Of a stretch of 64,000 nucleotides of DNA, positions 8,396-17,342 are shown piece by piece. The stretch spans positions 89,403 to 153,402 of the forward strand of contig JAILWI010000002.1 in NCBI GenBank assembly GCA_025699005.1. The letters run 5' to 3'. Numbering within the stretch: position 1 is the stretch's first letter; the number at the start of each line of letters is the position of its first letter. The DNA is from Chloroflexota bacterium (lineage in GTDB: Bacteria; Chloroflexota; Limnocylindria; QHBO01). A program made the translations under genes and the position numbers. A model generated the notes under the pieces. It saw only the letters and a list, made by a program, of their open reading frames with translations, did not search any database and was not told the origin of the DNA.

Positions 8396-9880
8396 TCACA
8401 TCCTCGGGAAGAGCGGGGCCAGGGCGGGATAGAGCGCGGCGTGGACCGCGTGGCGCTCGGCGTAGCCCGAGGCATCGGCCCCCGGCTCGGCCAACGTGCG
8501 TGGGGCCGGCAGGCGCCCGACTGACTCCTCGACCGAGGCCGCCAGCCCACCGATCGGCATGGCCAGCAGGGCCGCGCCGTGCGCCGCCCCCTCGGTGGTG
8601 GCGACCGCCGTGAGCTCGACGTCCAGGACGTCGGCCAGGATCTGCTGCCACAGCTCGCTCGCGAGCCCGCCACCCGAGGCGCGGATCTGGGCCGGTCGCG
8701 GCATGCCCGCCGCGATCATGAGGTCGAGCCCGTCCCGCAGCCCGTACGCCACGCCCTCGAGCACCGCCCGGGCCATGTGCGCGCGCCCGTGTCCCACCGT
8801 CAGCCCGATGAACGCGCCCCGCGCGTCGGGGTCGGGATGCGGGCTGCGTTCGCCGGTCAGGTAGGGGAGGAACCAGAGCCCGTCGCTGCCCGGCGGCGCG
8901 CCGGCCGCCTCGGCCACGAGCTCCTCGAACGAGCGCCCGGGCGCGAGGGCGTCGCGGAACCATCGCAGGCTGCCGGCGGCCGAGAGCATGACCGACATGA
9001 GGTGCCATCGATCCGGGACCGCGTGGCAAAAGGCGTGCACGCGCCCGCGCGGCTCGACGATCGGTGCGTCGGTCGCGGCGAACACGACCCCCGAGGTGCC
9101 GAGCGACAGCGCGACCACGCCCGGATCGGTCGCGCCGACGCCGACGGCGTTCGCCGCCTGGTCCCCACCCCCGGCCACGACCGGCGTTCCGGCGCGCAGC
9201 CCGGTGGCGGCCGCGGCGCTCGCGGTGATGGTGCCGGTCGCCTCGGGACCCTCGGCCGTCGACGGCAGAATGCCCGGGTCGAGATCGAGCGCCTCGAGGA
9301 CCTCCGGCGACCAGTCCCGGGCGGCGAGGTCGAACAGGAGGGTGCCCGCCCCGTCCGCCTTGTCGACGGCATGTTCACCGGTCAGTCGCAGCCGGACGTA
9401 GTCCTTGGGCAGCAGGAGGTGAGCGACGCGCCGCCACCTCTCCGGCTCGTGCGCGCGGACCCAGAGCAGCTTCGGTGCGGTGAACCCGGTGAGCGCGTCG
9501 TTGCCGGTGAGCTCGATCAGTCGGGCGGCACCGACCGCCTCGCGGATGGCGTCGCATTCCGCCCCGGTCCGCTGGTCGTTCCACAGGATCGCGGGCCGGA
9601 CCGGCTCGTCGCTCTCATCCAGGAGGACCGCACCGTGCATCTGCCCGCTGAGGCCGACCGCCGCCACGTCGGCACCGCTCACCCCGGCGTCGTCGAGCGC
9701 AGCCCGGATCGCACCGCACGCCGCGTCCCACCACAGCGCCGGCTCCTGCTCGCTCCACTGTGGACGCGGGACGGCATAGTCGTACGACATCGTGCCGCTC
9801 CCGCGCGGGGTGCCTTCGGTGTCGACCAGGAGCGCCTTCGTTGCCGTGGTCGAGACGTCGATGCCGAGGACGAGGGGCAT
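8396..9880 (-). CDS. xylB: Xylulokinase
   Basis: A 494-residue FGGY-family kinase that phosphorylates D-xylulose to xylulose 5-phosphate. It starts with LGIDVSTTATKALLVD (phosphate-1 motif), has GLSGQMHGAVLLD and WNDQRTGAECD in the sugar-binding half, and SLGTSGVVFA in the ATP half. The ATG at 9880 lies 5 nt after the xylA stop, so xylA and xylB form an operon. The longer open frame upstream runs into xylA and is not used. Confidence 0.93.
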   Translation of the reverse strand: MPLVLGIDVSTTATKALLVDTEGTPRGSGTMSYDYAVPRPQWSEQEPALWWDAACGAIRAALDDAGVSGADVAAVGLSGQMHGAVLLDESDEPVRPAILWNDQRTGAECDAIREAVGAARLIELTGNDALTGFTAPKLLWVRAHEPERWRRVAHLLLPKDYVRLRLTGEHAVDKADGAGTLLFDLAARDWSPEVLEALDLDPGILPSTAEGPEATGTITASAAAATGLRAGTPVVAGGGDQAANAVGVGATDPGVVALSLGTSGVVFAATDAPIVEPRGRVHAFCHAVPDRWHLMSVMLSAAGSLRWFRDALAPGRSFEELVAEAAGAPPGSDGLWFLPYLTGERSPHPDPDARGAFIGLTVGHGRAHMARAVLEGVAYGLRDGLDLMIAAGMPRPAQIRASGGGLASELWQQILADVLDVELTAVATTEGAAHGAALLAMPIGGLAASVEESVGRLPAPRTLAEPGADASGYAERHAVHAALYPALAPLFPRM

Positions 9881-9885
9881 GGGCC

Positions 9886-11226
9886 TCAGCGCTCCCGGTC
9901 GGCGGCCCAGATGCGCTGGTTCACCACGTTCTCCAGCCGCTCCTGCGCGCCCGATGTCGGCCGCGGCTCGATGCCGTCGTCGACGACGCGCGCCTCGATG
10001 TCGGGGAGGCTCAGACCGCCGGACAGGAGGTCGGCGCCGAGCCCGTCGTCCCATCCCGCGTAGCGCGCGGTCCGGTGCCGCTCGAGGTCGCCGGCCTCGA
10101 CGAGATCGGCCGCCACGAGCAGGGCGCGCGCCAAGGTGTCGATCCCGCCGATATGGGCGTGGAACAGGTCGTTGCGGTCCATGCTCTGGCGCCGGAGCTT
10201 CGTGTCGAAGTTGAAGCCGCCGGTCGTGAAGCCCCCGGCTCTCACGATCTCGTAGAGCGCCAGGGCCAGCTCTTCGACCGAGTTGGGGAACTGGTCGGTG
10301 TCCCAGCCGTTCTGGGGGTCCCCGCGGTTCGCGTCGATGCTGCCGAAGATGCCGGTGGCGAGCGCCGTCGCCACCTCGTGGTGGAAGCTGTGCCCGGCGA
10401 GCGTGGCGTGGTTGACCTCGAGGTTGACGCGGTAGACGTCGGCGAGATCGTGGCGCTGGAGGAAGCCGAGGACGGTTGCGGTGTCGTAGTCGTACTGGTG
10501 CTTGGTTGGCTCCTGTGGCTTGGGCTCGAGGAGCAGGGTCCCGGTGAAGCCGACGCGCTCGCGATGCTCGGCGACGAGGGTCAGGAATCGCGCGAGCTGC
10601 TCCTCCTCACGCCGCAGGTCCGTGTTGAGGAGCGTCTCGTACCCCTCGCGTCCGCCCCACAGGACGTAGTTCGCGCCGCCGAGGCGGTGCGTCATCTCGA
10701 GCATCACCTTCACCTGGGCGGCAGCGTAGGCGAAGACCTCGGGATCGGGGTTCGTGGCCGCCCCGGCCGCGTAGCGCGGATGGCTGAAGAGGTTGGCCGT
10801 GCCCCACAGGAGCCGGACACCCGTCCGCGCCATGTGCTCCTCGATGGCCGCGACGACGGATTCGAGGTTCGACCGCGACTCCGCGAACGAGCGGCCCTCG
10901 GGCGCGACATCCCGGTCGTGGAAGGTGAAGAAGGGGACGCCGAGCGTCGAGACGAACTCGAACGCCGCCTCGAGCCTGGCTCGCGCCCCGTCCATCGGGT
11001 CGACATCCGGCGCGAGCCACGGGCGATCGAAGGTGCCGGTTCCGAAGACGTCGGAGCCCGGCCAGCTGAACGAGTGCCACAGGCAGACGGCGATCCGAAG
11101 ATGGTCCTCCATGCGGGTGCCGCGCACGAGCCGATCGGGCTCGTAGACCTTGTAGGAGAGCGGCTCGGTCGACGTGAGCCCCCCGAACGTGATGCGTTCC
11201 GGGACGTCCGGGAAGAAGCCAGCCAC
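9886..11226 (-). CDS. xylA: Xylose isomerase
   Basis: A 446-residue protein matching the large class II xylose isomerases. It converts D-xylose to D-xylulose using divalent metal ions. Visible signatures include [12 protein letters not shown], the metal-binding [35 protein letters not shown] and [20 protein letters not shown]. The GTG at 11226 is preceded by AGGAGG at 7 nt. It heads the xylA-xylB operon, transcribed away from mreB, with the operator-like element about 80 nt upstream. Confidence 0.95.
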   Translation of the reverse strand: MAGFFPDVPERITFGGLTSTEPLSYKVYEPDRLVRGTRMEDHLRIAVCLWHSFSWPGSDVFGTGTFDRPWLAPDVDPMDGARARLEAAFEFVSTLGVPFFTFHDRDVAPEGRSFAESRSNLESVVAAIEEHMARTGVRLLWGTANLFSHPRYAAGAATNPDPEVFAYAAAQVKVMLEMTHRLGGANYVLWGGREGYETLLNTDLRREEEQLARFLTLVAEHRERVGFTGTLLLEPKPQEPTKHQYDYDTATVLGFLQRHDLADVYRVNLEVNHATLAGHSFHHEVATALATGIFGSIDANRGDPQNGWDTDQFPNSVEELALALYEIVRAGGFTTGGFNFDTKLRRQSMDRNDLFHAHIGGIDTLARALLVAADLVEAGDLERHRTARYAGWDDGLGADLLSGGLSLPDIEARVVDDGIEPRPTSGAQERLENVVNQRIWAADRER

Positions 11227-11292
11227 GCCGATCCTCCTGCGCTGCCCAAGCCGCGGTGCGCCGTCGATCGCGTCGCCGTCGGTGGTCGGATG

Positions 11293-11298
11293 ACGGTA
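11293..11298 (-). promoter_or_regulatory. Candidate -10 box for xylA-xylB
   Basis: The minus strand reads TACCGT, 3 nt from the operator-like element. This is the same geometry as TAGACT at 3617-3622 in front of the SDR operon. Confidence 0.4.
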
Positions 11299-11301
11299 TC
11301 A

Positions 11302-11329
11302 GAACCGTTTGTCGAAGAGAAGCACAAAC
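11302..11329. promoter_or_regulatory. Candidate ROK-repressor operator O2 upstream of xylA
   Basis: GAACC is followed by GTTTGT-N11-ACAAAC, a perfect 6-bp inverted repeat with 11-nt spacing (11307-11329). The element recurs at 3626-3653. It sits over the region where the xylA -35 would lie. Confidence 0.6.
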
Positions 11330-11391
11330 AGGCACGTGGTGCCGCCGCTCGGGGCGCGGAAGGTCCTGCTGGCCGGCGACGGGGGCCGTGG

Positions 11392-11397
11392 TAGGGT
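11392..11397 (+). promoter_or_regulatory. Candidate -10 box upstream of mreB
   Basis: TAGGGT is followed by a leader of roughly 90 nt to the proposed mreB TTG start. No clear -35 is visible. Confidence 0.35.
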
Positions 11398-11492
11398 ATC
11401 GCCGCGTCCGAGGTGACCTGGCGCACCGCAACGATCCACCACACGCTCGCGCCGCCCCGTGCCCGGCTGGTGCACTCACCCACGGAGGGAGC

Positions 11493-12551
11493 TTGGGACT
11501 CTTCGACGGCCTCCTCGGCCTCCTCAGCCACGACGTCGGCATCGACCTGGGCACGGCCAACACCCTCGTCACGGTCCGCAACCGAGGCATCGTCATCAGC
11601 GAGCCATCGGTCGTCGCCATGGACACGCGGACGAAGCGCGTGCTCGCCATCGGCGCGGAGGCGAAGCGCATGGTCGGACGGACGCCGGCGAACATCGTCG
11701 CCATCCGGCCCCTCCGCGACGGGGTGATCAGCGACTTCGACGTCACCGAGCAGATGATTCGCTATTTCATCAACAAGGTGCACGACCGATACGCCCGCAT
11801 CCCCCGGCCACGCGTCCTCGTGGGCATCCCGTCGGGAGTCACCGAGGTCGAGAAGCGCGCCGTGCGCGACGCGACGATCAACGCCGGCGCGCGCTGGGCG
11901 CGGCTCATCGAGGAGCCGATGGCCGCCGCGATCGGCGCGGGGCTGCCGGTCAGCGAGCCCTCGGGCAGCCTCATCGTCGACATCGGTGGTGGCACGACCG
12001 AGGTGGCGGTCGTCAGCCTGGGCGGCATCGTCGTGAGCCGGTCCGTGCGGATCGGCGGCGACGAGATGGACACCGACATCGTCAGCTTCGCCCGCCGCGA
12101 GTACAACCTGCTCATGGGTGAGCGCACCGCCGAGGAGATCAAGATCGCGATCGGCTCGGCCTACCCCGAGGAGAACTCCGAACGGACGGTGACGTTCCGC
12201 GGCCGCGACCTGCTCACCGGCCTGCCGCGCAGCGTCGAGGTCGGCGGGGACCAGATCCGCGAGGCGCTCGAGCCGTCGATCGTCCAGATCATCGAGGCCA
12301 TCAAGGAGACGATCGAGGAGACGCCACCGGAGCTCGTGGCCGACATCATGGACCAGGGCATCGTGCTCGCCGGTGGCGGTGCGCTCCTGGCCGGCCTCGA
12401 TCGGCGTGTCGCCGAGGCGACCCAGATGCCGGTCCACATCGCGGACGACCCGCTCACCTGCGTCGTGCGTGGCACCGGGCGCGTGCTCGAGGATCTCGAC
12501 ACGCTCGAGCGCGTCCTCGTCAGCGAGCAGTTCACCCGGGCGCCGCGCTGA
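11493..12551 (+). CDS. mreB: Rod shape-determining protein MreB
   Basis: A 352-residue bacterial actin that organises lateral wall synthesis at the inner membrane face. ATP-site motifs are GIDLGTANTLV near the start and DIGGGTTEVAVVSLGG around residue 160. The TTG at 11493 is chosen because the product then starts MGLFDGLLGLLSHD, the usual MreB start, and GGAGGG lies just upstream. The open frame upstream lacks MreB similarity. mreC follows after 32 nt. No mreD, rodA or PBP2 gene follows, unlike the common cluster. Confidence 0.93.
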   Translation: MGLFDGLLGLLSHDVGIDLGTANTLVTVRNRGIVISEPSVVAMDTRTKRVLAIGAEAKRMVGRTPANIVAIRPLRDGVISDFDVTEQMIRYFINKVHDRYARIPRPRVLVGIPSGVTEVEKRAVRDATINAGARWARLIEEPMAAAIGAGLPVSEPSGSLIVDIGGGTTEVAVVSLGGIVVSRSVRIGGDEMDTDIVSFARREYNLLMGERTAEEIKIAIGSAYPEENSERTVTFRGRDLLTGLPRSVEVGGDQIREALEPSIVQIIEAIKETIEETPPELVADIMDQGIVLAGGGALLAGLDRRVAEATQMPVHIADDPLTCVVRGTGRVLEDLDTLERVLVSEQFTRAPR

Positions 12552-12583
12552 TGGGAACGCTGCGCGACGAGGGCTGACGGGAC

Positions 12584-13438
12584 ATGTACGGGCCGCCGAG
12601 CCCGAACCGTCGCACCCGTGGCGGGCTGTGGTTCGCCGCCTTCACGATCCTGAGCCTGCTCATGCTCCTCGCCAGCTCCACCGAGCCGGCGATGACCCTC
12701 CAACGCGTCACGACCCGGGCGCTCGACCCGGTCCGCGGGACGTTGAGCGGCATCGGCCAGGGCGTCGCCGGCCTCGTGGGCGCGGTGGGCGAGATCGATC
12801 GCCTGCGGACCGAGAACGACCGCCTGCGTCGCGAGCTCGCCGGTGCGGAGCAGCGGATCGCGGAGCTGGCCGAGGCGGCGCGCGAGAACGGCGAGCTCCG
12901 TGAGCTGCTCGGGATCTCGGAGGCGCTCGAGATGGAGCTGCTCCCCGTTCGCGTCATCAGCCGCGACCCGTCCAACCTCGTGTGGGAGGTCGGCATCGAT
13001 GCCGGCAGCGACGACGGGCTCGAGAGCGGCATGCCGGTCGTCGGAAACGCCGATGGCGCCGGAGCGCTGGCCGGGACGGTGATCGCCGTGACCGAGGACA
13101 CGGCTCGCGTTCGGCTCGTCGTCGACACTCGTTCGGTGGTGATCGCGCTGGAGCAGGAGACGCGCGCCCTCGGCGAGATCCGCGGGCAGCCCGGCGGCCA
13201 GCTCGTGATGGTGAACGTGCCGATCACCGACGAGCTCGAGGTCGGCGGGACGATCGTGAGCGCCGGCCTCACCTTCGACGACGAGGCGAGCCGCTATCCG
13301 GGTGGCCTCCTGATCGGTCGCATCCAGGCGGTCGAGCCCGATCCGAACGCACTGACCCAGACCGCCTTCGTGCGGCCGGCGATCGACGTCGGCTCGCTCG
13401 AGCGGCTCCTCGTGGTGCTCGACTTCAGCCAGGGGTGA
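12584..13438 (+). CDS. mreC: Rod shape-determining protein MreC
   Basis: A 284-residue protein with one N-terminal membrane segment (about residues 15-35), a coiled-coil rich in Glu/Arg/Leu (about 65-105) and the beta-rich MreC domain, including DPSNLVWEVGIDAGSDDGL and GMPVVG. It scaffolds the elongation complex outside the membrane. It is directly downstream of mreB, and the next promoter (TAGAAT) starts only 8 nt after its stop. Confidence 0.9.
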   Translation: MYGPPSPNRRTRGGLWFAAFTILSLLMLLASSTEPAMTLQRVTTRALDPVRGTLSGIGQGVAGLVGAVGEIDRLRTENDRLRRELAGAEQRIAELAEAARENGELRELLGISEALEMELLPVRVISRDPSNLVWEVGIDAGSDDGLESGMPVVGNADGAGALAGTVIAVTEDTARVRLVVDTRSVVIALEQETRALGEIRGQPGGQLVMVNVPITDELEVGGTIVSAGLTFDDEASRYPGGLLIGRIQAVEPDPNALTQTAFVRPAIDVGSLERLLVVLDFSQG

Positions 13439-13445
13439 GCCCGGC

Positions 13446-13451
13446 TAGAAT
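13446..13451 (+). promoter_or_regulatory. Candidate -10 box for the UDP-diacetamido-sugar operon
   Basis: TAGAAT lies between the mreC stop and the wbpD-like ATG at 13473. AAGGAGA gives the next gene a normal Shine-Dalgarno, so this is a short leadered transcript. Confidence 0.5.
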
Positions 13452-13472
13452 GTGCGGGCCCAAGGAGAACGC

Positions 13473-14072
13473 ATGACCGAGCGTACGAACGTGCGCATCC
13501 ACGCCACGGCCGATGTCGCGGCCGACGCGGTGATCGGTCCGGGAACGAGCATCTGGAACCAGGCCCAGGTGCGCGAGCGCGCCCGGATCGGCGCCGAGTG
13601 CATCATCGGCAAGAACGTCTACGTCGACGCCGGGGTGACGATCGGTGACCGCTGCAAGGTCCAGAACAACGTGAGCCTCTATCACGGGGTCACGGTCGAG
13701 GACGGGGTGTTCATCGGTCCGCACGTCTGCTTCACGAACGACCGCCTGCCACGCGCCGTCAACGCCGATGGGAGCCTGAAGTCCGACGACGACTGGGAGG
13801 TCGGGCCGATCGTCGTACGCCGAGGCGCGGCACTCGGGGCGAACTCGACGATCCTGCCGGGGGTCACGATCGGCGCCTGGGCGATGGTCGGCTCGGGCAG
13901 CGTCGTGACGCGGAACGTGGCGGATCACGAGCTCGTGGTCGGAAACCCGGCGCGACGGCTGGGAACGGCCTGCACCTGCGGCCAGGCCATGCGCGACACC
14001 GCCGACGGTGACCCGTTCCGCGGCCCGTGCCCGAGCTGCGGAACGCAGCTGCCCGTGGAGGCCGGCGCGTGA
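13473..14072 (+). CDS. UDP-3-amino-sugar N-acetyltransferase, WbpD-like (left-handed beta helix)
   Basis: A 199-residue hexapeptide-repeat acyltransferase. The I-x-x-G-type repeats run from about residue 10 to 150, and GNPARRLG ends the helix as in WbpD/WlbB. A C-terminal tail has a small zinc-ribbon-like Cys set (CTCG and CPSCG). WbpD acetylates the 3-amino group of UDP-GlcNAc(3NH2)A. The start is the ATG with AAGGAGA just upstream. The stop overlaps the GTG of the following epimerase gene by four bases (GTGA). The assignment rests on the four neighbours that complete the pathway. Confidence 0.85.
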   Translation: MTERTNVRIHATADVAADAVIGPGTSIWNQAQVRERARIGAECIIGKNVYVDAGVTIGDRCKVQNNVSLYHGVTVEDGVFIGPHVCFTNDRLPRAVNADGSLKSDDDWEVGPIVVRRGAALGANSTILPGVTIGAWAMVGSGSVVTRNVADHELVVGNPARRLGTACTCGQAMRDTADGDPFRGPCPSCGTQLPVEAGA

Positions 14073-15184
14073 AGGTTCTCACCGTGGTCGGGGCGAGGCC
14101 CCAGTTCGTGAAGGCGGCGCCCGTCAGCCGCGCCCTGCGCGCGGCACACGAGGAGATTCTCGTCCACACCGGCCAGCACTACGACGAGTCGATGAGCGCG
14201 GCCTTCTTCCGTGACCTCGAGATCCCGGCGCCCGACGTCAACCTCGAGGTCGGGAGCGGCGCCCATGGCGTGATGACCGGGGAGATGCTGCGGCGCCTCG
14301 AGCCGGTCGTCCTCGAGCACGAGCCGCATGGAGTCCTGGTTTACGGCGACACGAACAGCACGCTCGCCGCGGCCGTGGTCTCCAGCAAGGTCGCCTACGG
14401 CGGCGGCCGGCGTCCGTGGCTGGCGCACGTCGAGGCCGGGCTCCGCTCGTTCAACCGGCGCATGCCGGAGGAGCGCAACCGCGTCGTCGCGGATCACCTG
14501 TCCGACCTGTTGCTGGCCCCGACCGACGGGGCCATGGAGCACCTGGCACGCGAGGGCCTGGGCGATCGCGCCGAGCTCGTCGGTGACGTCATGGTCGACG
14601 CGCATGCCTGGGCAGCCGAGCGCGCCGACGACCACCTGCCCGCCGTCGCGCGCGAGCTGGACCGGTTCGTGCTGCTCACGATGCACCGTGCCGAGAACGT
14701 CGACGACCCGTCCCGGTTGTCCGCGATCCTCTCCGGGCTGGCGCTCGAGCTCCCGGTGATCTTCCCCGTGCATCCGCGTACGCGCGCCGTCCTCGGCGCG
14801 ACGACGCGGCTCCCCGCCAACGTCGTCCCGATCGATCCGGTCGGCTACCTCGAGATGGTGGCCCTCGAGGCTCGTGCCCATGCGATCGCCACCGACTCCG
14901 GCGGCGTCCAGAAAGAGGCCTATCTCGTCGGCGTGCCGTGCATCACGCTCCGCTCGGAGACGGAGTGGGTCGAGACGGTCGACGCCGGCTGGAACCGCGT
15001 CGTCGATGCCGATCCCGGTGCGGTCGCAGCCGCGCTGGCCGATCATGAGTTCATGAATGCAACGAGGCCGCGCCCGCCGCTCTACGGCGACGGCCATGCC
15101 GCGGATCGCATCATCGCCGCCCTCGAGCGGCTCGACGCGCGCATCCGGGGTACACACCCCGTCCAGGAGGCAACCGCATCGTGA
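14069..15184 (+). CDS. UDP-GlcNAc 2-epimerase family protein (WecB/WbpI-like)
   Basis: A 371-residue non-hydrolysing UDP-sugar 2-epimerase. It opens KVLTVVGARPQFVKAAPVSRA and has VHTGQHYDESMSAAFF and the substrate-contacting TDSGGVQKEAY. WecB acts on UDP-GlcNAc. In the Wbp route WbpI performs the same chemistry on UDP-GlcNAc3NAcA to give UDP-ManNAc3NAcA. Gene order with WbpD-, E-, B- and A-like enzymes favours the latter. The GTG start overlaps the previous stop, and its own stop overlaps the next GTG, so translation is probably coupled. Confidence 0.88.
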   Translation: MKVLTVVGARPQFVKAAPVSRALRAAHEEILVHTGQHYDESMSAAFFRDLEIPAPDVNLEVGSGAHGVMTGEMLRRLEPVVLEHEPHGVLVYGDTNSTLAAAVVSSKVAYGGGRRPWLAHVEAGLRSFNRRMPEERNRVVADHLSDLLLAPTDGAMEHLAREGLGDRAELVGDVMVDAHAWAAERADDHLPAVARELDRFVLLTMHRAENVDDPSRLSAILSGLALELPVIFPVHPRTRAVLGATTRLPANVVPIDPVGYLEMVALEARAHAIATDSGGVQKEAYLVGVPCITLRSETEWVETVDAGWNRVVDADPGAVAAALADHEFMNATRPRPPLYGDGHAADRIIAALERLDARIRGTHPVQEATAS

Positions 15185-16287
15185 TTCCCATCGCTCGCCC
15201 CCAGATGGGGGATGAGGAGAAGGAGCGCGTCTGGGACGCCATGGCGTCCGGCTCGCTCGCGCAGGGCCCGCGCGTCCGCGAGTTCGAGGAGGCGTTCGCC
15301 GCGTACATCGGCGTCGAGCATGCCGTGGCGACCAGCTCCGGCACGACCGCGCTCCACCTGGCCCTGCTCGGCCATGGCATCGGCCCCGGCGACGAGGTCA
15401 TCACGGTCTCGTTCACGTTCATCGCCAGCGCGAACAGCATCCTCTACACCGGCGCGCGACCGGTGCTCGTCGACATCTCGGAGCGCGACTACTGCATCGA
15501 CCCGGACCTGATCGAGGCCGCCATCACGCCGCGCACCAGGGCGATCATGCCGGTGAGCCTCTACGGTCAACCGGCCGACATGGAGGCGATCGCCGAGATC
15601 GCCGACCGCCACGGCCTCGCCGTCGTCGAGGATGCATGCCAGGCCCATGGCGCGGCCATCGGTGACCGCCGCAGCGGCAGCTGGGGTGCGGGCACGTTCA
15701 GCTTCTACCCCACGAAGAACATGACGACCGGCGAGGGCGGCATGCTCACGACCGATGACGGCGAGCTTGCCGGACGCGTTCGACTCCTGCGCGAGCACGG
15801 CATGCAGGTCCGCTATCACCACGACATCGTGGGCTACAACTTCCGGATGACCGACATCGGCGCATCGATCGGCCTCGCCCAGCTGCCGAAACTCGAGCGA
15901 AACAACGAACGCCGCCGGGCGATCGCCGCTCGCTACGACGCGGACCTCCGGGGCGTGATCACGCCCAGCCCCCGTCCCGGCGTCACCCACGTCTACCACC
16001 AGTACACGATCCGCGTGAACCAGCGCGACGCCTTCGCCGATGCCCTCCGCGAGCGCGGCGTCGGGACCGGCATCTACTACCCGATCCCGGTGCACCGTCA
16101 GAAGCCCTTCGAGGCGCTCGGCTATGGGGACGTGTCGCTGCCGGTCACCGATGCGTTGACGCGCGAGGTGCTCTCGATCCCGGTGCACCCGACGCTCTCC
16201 GACGACGAGGTGGCAGCCGTGGTCGCAGCCGTGAACGAGACAGCGAACGAGCTCGGGCCGATCGAGACGACGGTGGCCGGCGCGTGA
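15181..16287 (+). CDS. DegT/DnrJ/EryC1 family aminotransferase (WbpE-like)
   Basis: A 368-residue PLP-dependent sugar aminotransferase. It has SSGTTALHLALL in the N-terminal third, EDACQAHGA for cofactor binding, and the Schiff-base lysine in FYPTKNMTTGEGG. In the Wbp route WbpE transaminates the 3-keto group made by WbpB, which is the next gene here. The GTG at 15181 overlaps the upstream stop and the stop overlaps the next GTG. Confidence 0.88.
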   Translation: MIPIARPQMGDEEKERVWDAMASGSLAQGPRVREFEEAFAAYIGVEHAVATSSGTTALHLALLGHGIGPGDEVITVSFTFIASANSILYTGARPVLVDISERDYCIDPDLIEAAITPRTRAIMPVSLYGQPADMEAIAEIADRHGLAVVEDACQAHGAAIGDRRSGSWGAGTFSFYPTKNMTTGEGGMLTTDDGELAGRVRLLREHGMQVRYHHDIVGYNFRMTDIGASIGLAQLPKLERNNERRRAIAARYDADLRGVITPSPRPGVTHVYHQYTIRVNQRDAFADALRERGVGTGIYYPIPVHRQKPFEALGYGDVSLPVTDALTREVLSIPVHPTLSDDEVAAVVAAVNETANELGPIETTVAGA

Positions 16288-17342
16288 CCGACGGGACGAC
16301 GAGGCCGCTGCGCGCCGGGGTGATCGGCCTCGGCATGATGGGCCGCAACCACGTGCGCGTTTGGGACGAGGCGGTCGACGGCGCCGAGCTCGTCGCGGTG
16401 GCAGACCCCGACCGCGGTGCCGTGGCACGTGCCACGAACGGGCGGCGGGCGGCCGGCTACGACGACCCGAACCGCATGCTCGCGGAGGCGGAGCTCGACC
16501 TCGTGAGCATCGTCGCGCCGACGAGCCTCCACCTCCCGCTGACCCTGGCGGCCCTCGAGGCGGGCACGAACGTCCTCGTCGAGAAGCCGATCGCGGCGAC
16601 GCGCGAGGAGGCGACCGAGATGATCGATGCCGCCGCGGCGGCAGGAAAGATGCTCACGGTCGGCCACATCGAGCGCTTCAACCCGGCCATCCGCGAGCTC
16701 CACCGGCGCCTGTCGGAGGGGGAGCTCGGTCGCGTGTTCCAGATCAGCGCCACCCGTCTCGGGCCGTTCCCGGCCCGGATCCGCGACGTGGGGGTGGTGG
16801 TGGATCTGGCGCCGCACGATCTCGACGTCATGCGCTACCTCATCGGCTCGGAGCCGATCCGCATCTTCGCCGAGGCCGAGCGACGGATTCACACCGAGCA
16901 CGAGGACCTCTTCAACGGCATCATGAAGTTCGAGAACGGAGTGATCGGCATCCTCAACATCAACTGGCTGACCGCCACGAAGCGGCGCACGCTGACGGTC
17001 ACCGGCGAGCGCGGCTACTACGTCGCCGACTACATCGCCCAGCACCTCGACTTCTATGCCAACCCCGATGCACAGGCGACGTGGCAGAACCGCGGCGGTG
17101 ACGCCTTCGGCGGCCCGATCACGTCGGTGGCTGAAGGGGAGATGACCCGGCGCTCGATCCGCCGCGCGGAGCCCCTTGCCGTCGAGCTCGACGAGTTCGC
17201 GCGCGCCGTCCGCGAAGGCTCACCACCCCCGGTCGATCCGCACGATGCGATGGTCGCGCTGCTGCTCGCTCGCCGGATGGTGGAGTCGGCGCTGACCGGC
17301 GAGGTCATCACCGGCGCGGCCCTGGCGGAGACGGTGGCATGA
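16284..17342 (+). CDS. Gfo/Idh/MocA family oxidoreductase (WbpB-like)
   Basis: A 352-residue oxidoreductase with Rossmann motif GVIGLGMMGRNHVRVW, the EKP motif VLVEKPIAAT, and VGHIERFNPAI. The latter resembles WbpB/WlbA, which oxidise C3 of UDP-GlcNAc-uronate. The DVVVDLAPHDLDVM-like active-site stretch (here GVVVDLAPHDLDVM) supports a sugar-nucleotide substrate. The GTG and ATG overlaps on both sides place it inside the operon. Substrate specificity is inferred from neighbours. Confidence 0.85.
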   Translation: MTDGTTRPLRAGVIGLGMMGRNHVRVWDEAVDGAELVAVADPDRGAVARATNGRRAAGYDDPNRMLAEAELDLVSIVAPTSLHLPLTLAALEAGTNVLVEKPIAATREEATEMIDAAAAAGKMLTVGHIERFNPAIRELHRRLSEGELGRVFQISATRLGPFPARIRDVGVVVDLAPHDLDVMRYLIGSEPIRIFAEAERRIHTEHEDLFNGIMKFENGVIGILNINWLTATKRRTLTVTGERGYYVADYIAQHLDFYANPDAQATWQNRGGDAFGGPITSVAEGEMTRRSIRRAEPLAVELDEFARAVREGSPPPVDPHDAMVALLLARRMVESALTGEVITGAALAETVA